Origin: CAG-238 sp963601575
Lineage (GTDB): Bacteria > Bacillota > Clostridia > Peptostreptococcales > Anaerovoracaceae
Reading direction: 5' to 3'
Assembly (NCBI GenBank): GCA_963601575.1
Contig: CAVCFO010000031.1
Location: 1-18,859 of the forward strand
Length of the DNA: 18,859 nucleotides
Shown here one piece after another: positions 7,124-15,117 of this stretch; position 1 is the first letter of the stretch; each line of letters begins with the position of its first letter. The position numbers and the translations under genes are program-made. The notes beneath the pieces are model-generated. The model was not told where the DNA came from. It saw only the letters and a program-made list of their open reading frames with translations, and did no database searches.

Positions 7124-8539
7124 CTAATCAAGCCCATATTTTTGAAGCTTGCGGACTATCGTAGATTGGTTGACGTTGAGCTTTGCGGCCATCTCTCTGG
7201 TGGAGCTGCAGCGCTGTTTTTCTCTGGCCAGGATCATCTTTTCCAGTTTGTCGGTAGCCTCGGCCAGTGTCAGCGATTCGTCACCTGCAATTTGCTTGAT
7301 TTCTCCGGCATTCTCGCCCTTTTCGCCTGCCACCGCCCAAGGAAGGTCCTCGGTCTGCAGGTACTCATTGTTGCTTACGATCACCATATTCTCGACCACA
7401 TTTTTGAGCTGCCTTACATTTCCCGTCCATTCGTGAGCCTCGAGCTCCTTGATAACGTCATAGGTAAAAAGCTTGTGCTGGCAATAAACCTTGTTATATT
7501 TGTTGATGAACAGGTTCGCAAGAGGCATAATGTCGTCGATACGCTTTGACAGCGGAGGCACGTTTACCTGCACCACATTGAGCCTGTAATATAGGTCTTC
7601 TCTGAACGTTCCCTCCTGCACCATATCCGCAAGGTTCTTGTTTGTGGCGGCGATTACGCGAACGTCGACATTCTTTGCATCAATGCCTCCGACCCTGCGA
7701 ACCTCCTTGGTTTCCAGGAAACGCAAGAGCTTGACCTGAAAGTCAAGCGATGTTTCGCCGATTTCGTCCAGGAATACCGTGCCGCCCTCGGCAGCTTCGA
7801 TGAGCCCCTTCTTGCCATTTTGCATCGCTCCGGTGAAGGCTCCCTTCTCGTATCCGAAAAGCTCCGATTCCAGAAGCTCGAACGGGATAGCTCCGCAGTT
7901 TATCGCTATGAAAGGCTTATCGCTGCGCATGCTGTGACGATGAATGAACTTTGCGACCTCTTCCTTTCCGACGCCGGAATCTCCCAGGATCAGAACGTTG
8001 GCCTGAAACGGCGCAACCTTCTCGGCGAGGGTCAGCACATCTCTCATGCTCTTGCTTGCGGCGACGATGCCGCCGTCCCTTTCCAGATCCTCCTCATTAT
8101 AGTAGGCATATCTGTCGCTATAGAGCTGCTCTCTCTTTTTTGCCATCTGAAGCTCTTCCGTCAGGTTATATATCTCCGAGATGTCTCTGGCGTTTATGAC
8201 TATTTTTTTGACCTCGCCGTCCTCGTCAAATATCGGCTTTCCGGTTACCATGATATGTCTTCCGGATTTTACGACCTGTCTTTTCGAAACCGGCACCTTG
8301 TGTTCGGCTACCAGATATGCAACGGAATTGGGCATCCAGATCGGGTTTATCAGGTCGCGCATGCTTTTGCCCTCGAGATCAGATTTTTTTATTTCTGCGA
8401 CTCGCTCGTAGGAATCGTTGACATACAGCACCTTCCCGTCCTTATCGGTAACAAGGATTCCGTCAAATGATCCTTCCAAAATTTCTTTTAGCTCATCAAC
8501 AAGTTTTTTTTCGTATTCAAGATCTTTTTTTTCGTCCAT
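7124..8539 (-). CDS. PAS-domain sigma-54-dependent transcriptional activator
   Basis: The 471-residue protein has three parts. An N-terminal PAS domain (about 20-125, SFDGILVTDKDGKVLYVNDS) is the likely sensor. The central AAA+ domain (about 158-390) has Walker A GDSGVGKE at 186-193, the sigma-54 contact loop GAFTGA at 233-238, Walker B VFLDE at 255-259, and the FREDLYYRLN segment at 312-321. A C-terminal TyrR/Fis-like helix-turn-helix lies at about 447-467 (REMAAKLNVNQSTIVRKL). Such proteins drive sigma-54 RNA polymerase from distant sites. Four sigma-54 promoters with shared inverted repeats in this window are its likely targets. There is no receiver domain, so it probably senses a metabolite directly. 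A TATAAT at 8570-8575 upstream suggests its own sigma-A promoter. The start has AGAGGTAGG before the ATG. Confidence 0.95.
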   Translation of the reverse strand: MDEKKDLEYEKKLVDELKEILEGSFDGILVTDKDGKVLYVNDSYERVAEIKKSDLEGKSMRDLINPIWMPNSVAYLVAEHKVPVSKRQVVKSGRHIMVTGKPIFDEDGEVKKIVINARDISEIYNLTEELQMAKKREQLYSDRYAYYNEEDLERDGGIVAASKSMRDVLTLAEKVAPFQANVLILGDSGVGKEEVAKFIHRHSMRSDKPFIAINCGAIPFELLESELFGYEKGAFTGAMQNGKKGLIEAAEGGTVFLDEIGETSLDFQVKLLRFLETKEVRRVGGIDAKNVDVRVIAATNKNLADMVQEGTFREDLYYRLNVVQVNVPPLSKRIDDIMPLANLFINKYNKVYCQHKLFTYDVIKELEAHEWTGNVRQLKNVVENMVIVSNNEYLQTEDLPWAVAGEKGENAGEIKQIAGDESLTLAEATDKLEKMILAREKQRCSSTREMAAKLNVNQSTIVRKLQKYGLD

Positions 8540-8569
8540 GGCCTACCTCTGATTTATGCTATTTAAAGA

Positions 8570-8575
8570 ATTATA
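8570..8575 (-). promoter_or_regulatory. Possible sigma-A -10 box of the activator gene
   Basis: A perfect TATAAT on the minus strand lies about 30 bases upstream of the activator ATG in AT-rich DNA. No good -35 hexamer is found at 17 bases, so this is a weak call. No sigma-54 box or good inverted repeat is seen upstream of this gene, which fits constitutive expression of the activator. Confidence 0.3.
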
Positions 8576-8663
8576 ATCAAACCTATACATTATTATTCTA
8601 ACACAAAATTTTATAAATGTATATTATCAATATTTTAACAATTTATTTTTTAGAAGCGAAAAA

Positions 8664-8689
8664 CCGCGTCTGCTGTGATGCAAACGCGG
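8664..8689 (-). terminator. Terminator of the acyl-CoA dehydrogenase to CoA-transferase operon
   Basis: Arms at 8664-8673 and 8680-8689 pair at nine of ten positions around a 6-base loop (CCGCGT...ACGCGG core). On the minus strand the stem is followed by TTTTT. It lies about 110 bases after the CoA-transferase stop codon and before the activator gene. Confidence 0.8.
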
Positions 8690-8796
8690 AAATTTCGGAT
8701 GTGTTTATTTTGTATATGTAATAATAAAAGGATGCCTAAATTTATGAACTATATTGATTTTAATGGTTTTCAACCTAGTGTTTTTTGCTTTTTATT

Positions 8797-10116
8797 TTAC
8801 AGGTAAAGCATTCCTGCGTTCTTGCAGTATTCATACCAGTCTTTTTCGAGCTGTTCTCTGAATTTCGGATGTGCAAGCGAGATAAGAGCCTTTGCTCTTT
8901 CCTTGATCGGCATACCGAAGAGGTCTACTGCGCCATATTCTGTTACTACCCAGTGAACGTCCTGTCTGGTAGTCGTTACCGGGGTTCCCTCTCCCAGGCA
9001 AGCTACGATTCTTGAAACTTCGCCGTGTTTTGCAGTTGACGGAAGAGCGATGATAGGCTTGCCGCCCTTTGACTGCTCTGCGCCTCTCATAAAGTCAAGC
9101 TGTCCGCCGACTCCGGAGAATACCGATGTGCCGCGTGTATCTGCATTGACCTGTCCCATGCAGTCAACCTCGAGGGCGGAGCAGATTGCAACCACCTTGT
9201 CGTTCTGTGCGATGATGCCTACATCGTTTGTATAGTCAACAGGTTTCAGCTCGATCAGGTTGTTATGGTCAACATATCTATAAAGTTCCTTTGTTCCCTG
9301 TACAAAGGTAGCAACGATTTTGCCCTTGTTGATATTCTTTCTCTTGCCGTTTACTACGCCTGCTTTGATCAGCGGGATAAGGTTGTCTGTGAATACCTCT
9401 GTATGTACTCCGAGATCCTTCTTGTCTCCGAGGAACTTCAGGATCGCATTCGGAACGCCGCCCTGGCCCATCTGCAGACATGAACCGTCCTCGATGAGCT
9501 GTGCGATATTGTAGCCGATCTTTTCAACTACCGGATCGTCTGAAGAAATCGGGTCGATTGCGTAGATGTCTTCGTCATGCTCTACGAAGAAGTCGATGTC
9601 GGATACGTGTACCATCGTATCGCCGCAAAGGTAAGGCATATTTTTGTTTACCTGGCAGATAGAAACTCTGGCTGTTTCGATGCAGGCCTTTGCCTGGTCG
9701 CAGCATGTTCCAAGGTTTACATATCCTGATTCGTCAGGAGGTGTGCAATAAAGCATCGTTACATCGCAGCCGATCTTCTTGTCGCGCATTGCCTTTGGCT
9801 GTGCATAGAAGTGCATCGGAAGGAATTCTCCTCTGCCTTCCTGAACGCATGCTCTGGTATTCTTTCCGAGGAAATAGCATACCGGAACGAAATGTCCATG
9901 GTACTTAGGATCAGCATAAGGCGCCTCGCCTACATTCAGACCCTGCAGGATACCTACATTCTCAAGTTCCATTCCTCTTGATTCGCACAAAACCTTCATC
10001 AGATATCTCGGTTCTGCGCAGTTGTGACCGGGAACTACCATGTCACCGCTTCTTACCTGTTTAACGGCCTCTTCTGCCGTTACCAGCTTGCTCTTATATA
10101 TTTCTTGCCATTCCAT
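8797..10116 (-). CDS. 4-hydroxybutyrate/acetate CoA-transferase family protein
   Basis: A class I CoA-transferase of 439 residues, the length of AbfT (4-hydroxybutyrate CoA-transferase, about 438) and the related butyryl-CoA:acetate CoA-transferases. It moves CoA from acetyl-CoA or butyryl-CoA to a carboxylic acid through a glutamyl-CoA intermediate. The catalytic glutamate is probably E240 in GVHTEVFTD, with the glycine loop GQGGVPNAI at 217-225 and the GVGGQLDF block at 335-342. It is clearly diverged from AbfT as I remember it, so the acid it activates is uncertain: 4-hydroxybutyrate, a 2-hydroxy acid or butyrate are all possible. It is the last gene of its operon, with AAAGGACG before the ATG, and is the only CoA-activating enzyme seen in the window. 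It must therefore charge the pathway substrate unless another lies outside. Confidence 0.9.
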   Translation of the reverse strand: MEWQEIYKSKLVTAEEAVKQVRSGDMVVPGHNCAEPRYLMKVLCESRGMELENVGILQGLNVGEAPYADPKYHGHFVPVCYFLGKNTRACVQEGRGEFLPMHFYAQPKAMRDKKIGCDVTMLYCTPPDESGYVNLGTCCDQAKACIETARVSICQVNKNMPYLCGDTMVHVSDIDFFVEHDEDIYAIDPISSDDPVVEKIGYNIAQLIEDGSCLQMGQGGVPNAILKFLGDKKDLGVHTEVFTDNLIPLIKAGVVNGKRKNINKGKIVATFVQGTKELYRYVDHNNLIELKPVDYTNDVGIIAQNDKVVAICSALEVDCMGQVNADTRGTSVFSGVGGQLDFMRGAEQSKGGKPIIALPSTAKHGEVSRIVACLGEGTPVTTTRQDVHWVVTEYGAVDLFGMPIKERAKALISLAHPKFREQLEKDWYEYCKNAGMLYL

Positions 10117-10164
10117 TTTATTTCGTCCTTTCAGTTTAATTCTAACTAGCAGTCCAGATGCTGC

Positions 10165-10605
10165 CTATCTCATTGCAAGGGTAACATCGCCAGTACAAGC
10201 GAGCACACCCTTGGTGAATACCTGACACGTGCAGGTTACGATTGCTTTTTCTTTTCTTTCTTCTGCAAAAAGTGCATGAGTCTCAAGTGTATCTCCCGGC
10301 AAAATCTTTGCCATGAAGCGCACGTTATTTACTCCCAGAAAGAGCGGCGTTTTCCCTGCATATCTCTTCGCCGATAAGATCAGAATATCCGCAGTCTGCG
10401 CCATATTCTCGACCGTATATACTCCCGGAAGCACCGGATCGCCCGGAAAATGCCCCTTAAAGATTTCTCTTTCAGGATCAATATACCACGTGGTTGTAAT
10501 TGTTTGTTCAGGCTCCATCTGCACAACATTATCAACAAGAAGCATCGGCTCTCTGTGCGGAATAACCTTTTTGACATCTTCTGTCGTCATCAAAACCTTA
10601 TCCAT
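10165..10605 (-). CDS. FabZ-like hot-dog dehydratase in an acyl-CoA operon
   Basis: The 146-residue protein has the FabZ layout: PHREPMLLVD at 16-25, then GHFPGDPVLPGV at 51-62 with the active-site histidine H52 and glutamate E66 (VENMAQTA). FabZ dehydrates 3-hydroxyacyl-ACP in fatty acid synthesis. Here no fab genes are near; it lies between a thiolase and a CoA-transferase, and that operon has no crotonase of its own. It may dehydrate or hydrate a CoA thioester, or act as a thioesterase-like hot-dog protein. Length and catalytic pair are intact, so it is probably active. Start supported by ATCGGAGG upstream. Family assignment is firm; the substrate is open. Confidence 0.85.
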   Translation of the reverse strand: MDKVLMTTEDVKKVIPHREPMLLVDNVVQMEPEQTITTTWYIDPEREIFKGHFPGDPVLPGVYTVENMAQTADILILSAKRYAGKTPLFLGVNNVRFMAKILPGDTLETHALFAEERKEKAIVTCTCQVFTKGVLACTGDVTLAMR

Positions 10606-10624
10606 GATTTTCTACCTCCGATAG

Positions 10625-11827
10625 CTAACCTTCGTAAATGTTTTCGATCAGGCAGGATACGCCAAGGCCGCCTCCGCAGCAGCTGGAGAACATGCCGTAC
10701 TTGCCGTCTCTTCTGATAAGTTCCTTCATCGTGAAGATGCAAACTCTGGCTCCGGATGCTCCGTTAGGATGGCCGAATGCGATTGCTCCGCCGTTAGGAT
10801 TCCAGTTTTCCATGTTCATCTTTTCGCCTGTGATATTCTCCATTTCCTTGATTACGGAAAGGTTCTGTGCAGCGAATGCCTCGTTACATTCGTATACGTC
10901 AACGTCGTTCATCCTCAATCCGACTCTGTTCAGGATCTTCGTATTGGAAAATGCAGGTCCGATTCCCATTTCCTTAGGGTCAACGCCCACATCCAGGCCA
11001 TATACCCATTTGGCCATCGGCTTATATCCAAGCTCCTGGGCCTTTTCTTTTGTCATCATAAGTACGAACGCTGCGCCGTCGTTCATTCCGGAGGCGTTTC
11101 CTGCGGTGGTTACTCCGCCCGCATTAACAGGTCTGAGCTTCGAAAGTCCTTCCATTGTCGTGTTTGCACGCGGATGCTCGTCTGTATCTACGATTACAGG
11201 CTCACCCTTCTTCGTATATTTTACTTCTACCGGCATGATTTCGTCCTTGAAATAGCCCTTTTGCATTGCGTAAGCTGCTCTCTGCTGGGAACGGAGTGCA
11301 AATTCATCGCACTGCTGTCTGGTAATTCCCCATTTAACGGCCATACCATCGGAAATTTCGATCATCGACATATTGTCTTCGTCGGTCGGAGCCAGTCTTC
11401 TAGGTGCTGCTGTAGGCGGGTGATCCTTATAAGGCTCTACCGAAGCCGGGAATTTGTAGTAGTCCTGGCTGTGCGCCTCTGCTCCTCCGCAGATAGCAAC
11501 ATCGATGATGCCTGCCTGAATCTGCAAAGCGGCATTGTTGATGCAGGCTATGGATGAGCCACACTGCATTTCGATGAAAGTTGCCGAAGTTTCGTATGGC
11601 AGCCCCGCAAGCAGAGTTGCATATCTTGCGAAGTTGTGAGTGTTAACATCTCCGGATGCGCTTCCTGCGAACACGGCGTCAACCTTTGCCTTGTTCAAAA
11701 TATCGGTCTTTTCGCAAAGGCCCTTGATTGTCATTCCGGCAAGCTGCACCGGAGTGAATGGTCTGAGCGCACCGCCCATTCTTCCGAAAGCCGTACGCAT
11801 ACCGTCTACGATGACTACTTCTCTCAT
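10625..11827 (-). CDS. Thiolase (acetyl-CoA C-acetyltransferase)
   Basis: The 400-residue degradative/biosynthetic-type thiolase interconverts acetoacetyl-CoA plus CoA and two acetyl-CoA. The acylated cysteine is C89 (EMQCGSS), NEAFAA is at 315-320, the catalytic histidine is H353, and the C-terminal cysteine is C383 (SSCCGGGLG). The histidine motif reads FGHPNGASGAR where most acetyl-CoA acetyltransferases have LGHPIGASGAR. It starts with AAGAGGAAAT upstream of the ATG, 52 bases after etfA, and ends 19 bases before the FabZ-like gene. With the crotonase and dehydrogenase of the other operon it completes oxidation of crotonyl-CoA to acetyl-CoA, which can yield ATP through acetate formation. 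Confidence 0.93.
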   Translation of the reverse strand: MREVVIVDGMRTAFGRMGGALRPFTPVQLAGMTIKGLCEKTDILNKAKVDAVFAGSASGDVNTHNFARYATLLAGLPYETSATFIEMQCGSSIACINNAALQIQAGIIDVAICGGAEAHSQDYYKFPASVEPYKDHPPTAAPRRLAPTDEDNMSMIEISDGMAVKWGITRQQCDEFALRSQQRAAYAMQKGYFKDEIMPVEVKYTKKGEPVIVDTDEHPRANTTMEGLSKLRPVNAGGVTTAGNASGMNDGAAFVLMMTKEKAQELGYKPMAKWVYGLDVGVDPKEMGIGPAFSNTKILNRVGLRMNDVDVYECNEAFAAQNLSVIKEMENITGEKMNMENWNPNGGAIAFGHPNGASGARVCIFTMKELIRRDGKYGMFSSCCGGGLGVSCLIENIYEG

Positions 11828-11879
11828 TTTATTTCCTCTTTTCTTATCAAAATCTTTTTCAAAATATGTTTGGATATTT

Positions 11880-12947
11880 TTAGTCCCAAAGTGCCATGAT
11901 CTCAGGAATTACCTTATAAAGGTCGCCTTCGATCGCATAGTCTGCAAGTGCCATCATCGGGCATTCCGGGTCTTTGTTGATCGCTACGATGATCTTGGAG
12001 TTCTGCATTCCTGCCTGGTGCTGGATTGCTCCGCTGATTCCGCATGCAAAGTAGATCTCAGGCTTAACGGTGGTTCCCGTCTGACCTACCTGGTGGCTCT
12101 GGTCGATCCAGCCCGCATCAACTGCCGCACGGGATGCTCCTACTACGCCTCCTACTTTATCTGCAAATTCCTGCATGAGTTTGAAGCCCTCAGCATCTCC
12201 AAGACCTCTTCCGCCGGAGCAGATGATCTTTGCATCCGTCAGGGAAACGATTTCCTTTGCTGCTTTTACGACATTGAGAACCTCTACGTTTATGTCTTCC
12301 TTTGCAAGTTTCACATCAACGGCTACGATCTCGCCCTTTGCTCCTGCCTGTCTTTCTCTCTTTGCCATAACTCCCGGTCTTACCGTTGCCATCTGCGGGC
12401 GTGTATTCGGGGTTACGATGGTTGCCATGAGGTTTCCGCCGAAAGCAGGTCTTGTTTGCTTAAGTCCCGTGCTTTTATCTTCTCTGTCGAGTCCCTTGAG
12501 GCTTGCTGTGGTATTTGCTTCCAAGTAGTCCATGTAGTTTCCTACGTTGATGTCAAGTCTTGTGCAGTCTGCGGTAAGTCCGGTATTTAGTCTTGCTGCG
12601 ATTCTCGGAGCGAGATCCCTTCCGATATGGGTTGCGCCGAAAAGAACTATCTCCGGCTTGTATTCGTTTATTGCGTCTGTGATTACCTTTGTGTATCCGT
12701 CTGTGGTGTACTGACCGAGCAGCGGGTCTTCCAAGAGATATACGCTGTCTGCGCCATACTCAAAGAGTTCTTCTGTGAGGTGATCCACCTTATCTCCTAC
12801 CAAAACCGCGCATACCTTTGTATTCTCGCTGATTTCTCTGGATAATTTATGACCTTCACCCACAAGTTCGAGGGCAACGTTCATAAGTTTTCCATGTCTT
12901 TGCTCTGCAAAGACCCATATATTTTTGTATTCTTCAAAATTTGCCAT
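11880..12947 (-). CDS. etfA: Electron transfer flavoprotein, alpha subunit
   Basis: The 355-residue protein carries the C-terminal FAD domain signature, beginning with GQTGTTVKP at about 288 and continuing through ACGISGAIQHQAGM, AINKDP and ADYAIEGD. It pairs with EtfB to pass electrons to the acyl-CoA dehydrogenase. In clostridia such Etf complexes bifurcate: NADH oxidation drives both enoyl-CoA reduction and ferredoxin reduction. Reduced ferredoxin could then supply the dehydratase activator encoded in the neighbouring operon (inference). The gene lies 16 bases after etfB with a GGGGAGGAAG ribosome binding site. Confidence 0.95.
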   Translation of the reverse strand: MANFEEYKNIWVFAEQRHGKLMNVALELVGEGHKLSREISENTKVCAVLVGDKVDHLTEELFEYGADSVYLLEDPLLGQYTTDGYTKVITDAINEYKPEIVLFGATHIGRDLAPRIAARLNTGLTADCTRLDINVGNYMDYLEANTTASLKGLDREDKSTGLKQTRPAFGGNLMATIVTPNTRPQMATVRPGVMAKRERQAGAKGEIVAVDVKLAKEDINVEVLNVVKAAKEIVSLTDAKIICSGGRGLGDAEGFKLMQEFADKVGGVVGASRAAVDAGWIDQSHQVGQTGTTVKPEIYFACGISGAIQHQAGMQNSKIIVAINKDPECPMMALADYAIEGDLYKVIPEIMALWD

Positions 12948-12963
12948 GGTTATCTTCCTCCCC

Positions 12964-13752
12964 TTAGATTATGTGTTTTTCTTTCAAAGCACTGACAAGA
13001 TTTTCAGCCTTTTCCTTCGGGGTGTCGCCTGCTACGCTTACCCCTGCTCCCTTTGGCTTGGGTGTGAATGATTTGAATACGTTTGTCGGGGAGGCTTTAA
13101 GTCCTACCGTGGTCAAATCAACTCCGATGTCTGCTGCGCTCCATACTTTGATTTCCTGCTGCGCCGCCTTGAGGATTCCCGGCACGGACATATATCTCGG
13201 TGTGTTGAGGTCCTTGATGCAGGTAAGCACGCAAGGAAGTTTTACCTTGAGTTCTTCGTAGCCGTCTTCGAGGGCGCGCTTTACGATTGCATAATCTCCT
13301 TCGAGCTTAAATTCTTTTACATAAGTTACCTGCGGAATTCCAAGCTTTTCTGCCATCTGAGGGCCAACCTGCGCGGTATCTCCGTCGATTGCCTGTCTTC
13401 CTGCAAAGATGAGATCGTACCCGCCGACCTTTCTTACTCCTGCGGCAACAGCGTTTGACGTTGCCCATGTATCTGAACCGCCCAGCGCTCTGTCGGAAAG
13501 AAGAACCGCATCGTCTGCTCCCATTGCAAGGCATTCTCTGAGCATTTCTTTTGCCTGCGGAGGCCCCATGGTTACTACCACAACCTCTGTATCAGGCTGG
13601 CTGTCTTTTATCTGAAGCGCCTGTTCAAGGGCGTTTGCATCGTCCGGATTGAGGATGCTCGGCACGCCGTCACGGATCAATGTGCCTGTTTCCGGGTTAA
13701 TTTTGATTTCTGTGGTATCCGGTACCTGTTTTACACATACTACTATTTTCAT
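12964..13752 (-). CDS. etfB: Electron transfer flavoprotein, beta subunit
   Basis: The 262-residue protein starts with VCVKQVPDTTEIKINPETG and continues with GVPSILNPDDANALEQAL, a form common to EtfB of clostridial butyryl-CoA dehydrogenase complexes. The AGRQAIDGDTAQVGPQ block at about 117-132 is the usual nucleotide-binding segment. In bifurcating complexes this subunit holds the FAD that accepts a hydride from NADH. Whether it bifurcates cannot be proven from sequence alone. It follows the acyl-CoA dehydrogenase by 14 bases, with GTAGGAGGGG upstream of the ATG. Confidence 0.95.
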   Translation of the reverse strand: MKIVVCVKQVPDTTEIKINPETGTLIRDGVPSILNPDDANALEQALQIKDSQPDTEVVVVTMGPPQAKEMLRECLAMGADDAVLLSDRALGGSDTWATSNAVAAGVRKVGGYDLIFAGRQAIDGDTAQVGPQMAEKLGIPQVTYVKEFKLEGDYAIVKRALEDGYEELKVKLPCVLTCIKDLNTPRYMSVPGILKAAQQEIKVWSAADIGVDLTTVGLKASPTNVFKSFTPKPKGAGVSVAGDTPKEKAENLVSALKEKHII

Positions 13753-13766
13753 TTGTTCTTCCCCTC

Positions 13767-14906
13767 CTACAGTCCCATATTTCCGGAGATTACGATTCTC
13801 TGAACTTCTGATGTTCCTTCGTAGATTTCGGTAATCTTTGCGTCTCTCATCATTCTCTCAAGCGGATAGTCGTTGGTATATCCGTAGCCGCCAAGTGCCT
13901 GAAGTGCCTTGGTTACGCTCTTGTTTGCGTGTTCTGAGCAGAAAAGCTTTGCCATTGCCGCTTCCTTTGTGTAGCGCACGCCGTTTTGCTTCTTTTCGGC
14001 TGCATTTGCGATGAGGAGTCTTCCTGCTTCGCATCCGACTGCCATGTCTGCAAGTACGAACTGGGTGTTCTGGAATTTGCTGATCGGCTTTCCGAACTGA
14101 ACTCTTGCCTTTGTATAGTCGATGGCTTCCTGCATTGCGCCTTCTGCGATTCCCAGAGCCTGTGCCGCGATTCCGATTCTTCCGCCGTCGAGGGTCTGCA
14201 TTGCGATCTTAAAGCCTTTACCCTCTTGTCCGAGGAGGTTTTCCTTTGGAACGATGCAGTCCTGGAATACGATTTCTGCTGTTGGGGAGCCGTGAAGTCC
14301 CATCTTTACTTCGTGTTTACCTACCGAGAAGCCCGGGAAACTCTTTTCTACGATGAATGCGCTGATTCCGTGGTTTCCTTTGCTCTTATCTGTCATGGCA
14401 AATACTACGAAAATGTCTGCCACATAACCGTTTGTGATAAAGATCTTGGAGCCGTTAAGCACATAATGATCTCCTTCGAGTTTTGCTACGGTCTGGCCTT
14501 TTGATGCGTCGGAGCCTGCGTTTGGCTCGGTGAGAGCGAATGCTCCTACGTGGCGACCTGTTGTGAGCATCGGAAGATATTTCTTCTTTTGTTCTTCTGT
14601 GCCGTTTGCAAGGATCGGGTCACAGCAAAGTCCGTTATGAGTTGCAACGATGTCTCCTGTGGATGCGCAGTATTTTGAAAGTTCTTCAACTGCCAGGGCT
14701 GCCGAAAGCACGTCTGCTCCTGCGCCGCCGTATTCTTTCGGTACGCACATACCCATTACGCCGTAGCGGAAAAGCTGATCGATCGTTTCTGCCGGATACT
14801 GTGCCGTGCGGTCAGTCTCGGCTGCGATTGGCTTCACTTCGTTTTCTGTGAATTCGCGAACCATCTTCTGGATCATTTTCTGCTCCATGGTTAATTCCAA
14901 GTTCAT
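13767..14906 (-). CDS. Short-chain acyl-CoA dehydrogenase (butyryl-CoA dehydrogenase-like)
   Basis: The 379-residue flavoprotein has the usual Bcd length. The FAD and substrate signatures ALTEPNAGSDAS (124-135) and the C-terminal QALGGYGYTNDYPLER (336-351) are present. The catalytic base is E363 in IYEGTSEVQR. With EtfAB it would reduce crotonyl-CoA to butyryl-CoA, or another short 2-enoyl-CoA such as 4-hydroxycrotonyl-CoA to 4-hydroxybutyryl-CoA in the route proposed here. It is first in its operon, with ACGGAGGAAC before the ATG and a sigma-54-type promoter about 70 bases upstream. Direct adjacency to etfBA is the classic butyrate-pathway arrangement, although crotonase and 3-hydroxybutyryl-CoA dehydrogenase are in a separate operon here. 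Confidence 0.93.
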   Translation of the reverse strand: MNLELTMEQKMIQKMVREFTENEVKPIAAETDRTAQYPAETIDQLFRYGVMGMCVPKEYGGAGADVLSAALAVEELSKYCASTGDIVATHNGLCCDPILANGTEEQKKKYLPMLTTGRHVGAFALTEPNAGSDASKGQTVAKLEGDHYVLNGSKIFITNGYVADIFVVFAMTDKSKGNHGISAFIVEKSFPGFSVGKHEVKMGLHGSPTAEIVFQDCIVPKENLLGQEGKGFKIAMQTLDGGRIGIAAQALGIAEGAMQEAIDYTKARVQFGKPISKFQNTQFVLADMAVGCEAGRLLIANAAEKKQNGVRYTKEAAMAKLFCSEHANKSVTKALQALGGYGYTNDYPLERMMRDAKITEIYEGTSEVQRIVISGNMGL

Positions 14907-14972
14907 TTTTGTTCCTCCGTTTCGTATATAATCATTTTGTCATGTAATTGATTCTCTCTGCCCTATCTCCTA

Positions 14973-14988
14973 TTCAAGAATCGTGCCA
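14973..14988 (-). promoter_or_regulatory. Sigma-54-type promoter of the acyl-CoA dehydrogenase operon
   Basis: The minus strand reads TGGCAC-GATTC-TTGAA. The -24 box is perfect; in the -12 box the usual GC is GA, so the promoter may be weaker or tighter. It lies about 70 bases upstream of the ATG. An inverted repeat of the shared type is centred about 100 bp upstream of it. Confidence 0.65.
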
Positions 14989-14997
14989 AAGTTGTTG

Positions 14998-15025
14998 CGA
15001 TTATATAATCGTTGAAATTTCAACG
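14998..15025. promoter_or_regulatory. Two overlapping perfect palindromes between sigma-54 promoter and activator site
   Basis: CGATTATATAATCG (14998-15011) and CGTTGAAATTTCAACG (15010-15025) are each perfectly self-complementary and overlap by two bases. They sit just upstream of the -24 box of the acyl-CoA dehydrogenase promoter. The second has a 14/16 match at 193-208. They could be operators of a second regulator or a bend site; the TATAAT inside the first could also serve a sigma-A promoter. Only the sequence symmetry is seen directly. Confidence 0.45.
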
Positions 15026-15049
15026 TTTTGTTTTTTCTCCTATAAGCAA

Positions 15050-15100
15050 ATTGATGCTTTCATACGTAATCATACATGTTCGATGCTGTTTTGCATCGGA
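15050..15100. promoter_or_regulatory. Inverted-repeat activator sites (acyl-CoA dehydrogenase operon)
   Basis: Site 15079-15100 is TTCGATGC-N6-GCATCGGA, a near-perfect copy of the repeat at 7011-7032. Site 15050-15071 keeps only one good half (ATTGATGC-N6-ACGTAATC) but is centred 29 bp away, a spacing close to that at the other promoters. The sites start less than 20 bases beyond the hydro-lyase stop codon. Confidence 0.6.
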
Positions 15101-15117
15101 TCGCGCCTGCGTATCCT

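Noticed and set aside
8664..8689. Activator-site-like TGC-N6-GCA inside the CoA-transferase operon terminator
   Set aside because: The match is only three bases per arm and is explained by the terminator stem and its 6-base loop; there is no sigma-54 box nearby.
8731..8805. Small plus-strand frame starting with an ATG after AAAAGG
   Set aside because: The purine stretch is directly against the ATG, the frame is only about 24 codons, and its end overlaps the CoA-transferase stop region. No support for a real gene.
11640..12590. 316-codon plus-strand open frame
   Set aside because: It is antisense to etfA and the thiolase start, shows no recognisable family, and the opposite strand encodes clear proteins. 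The same holds for the long plus-strand frames at 15076-15984, 3223-3879 and 10769-11557.
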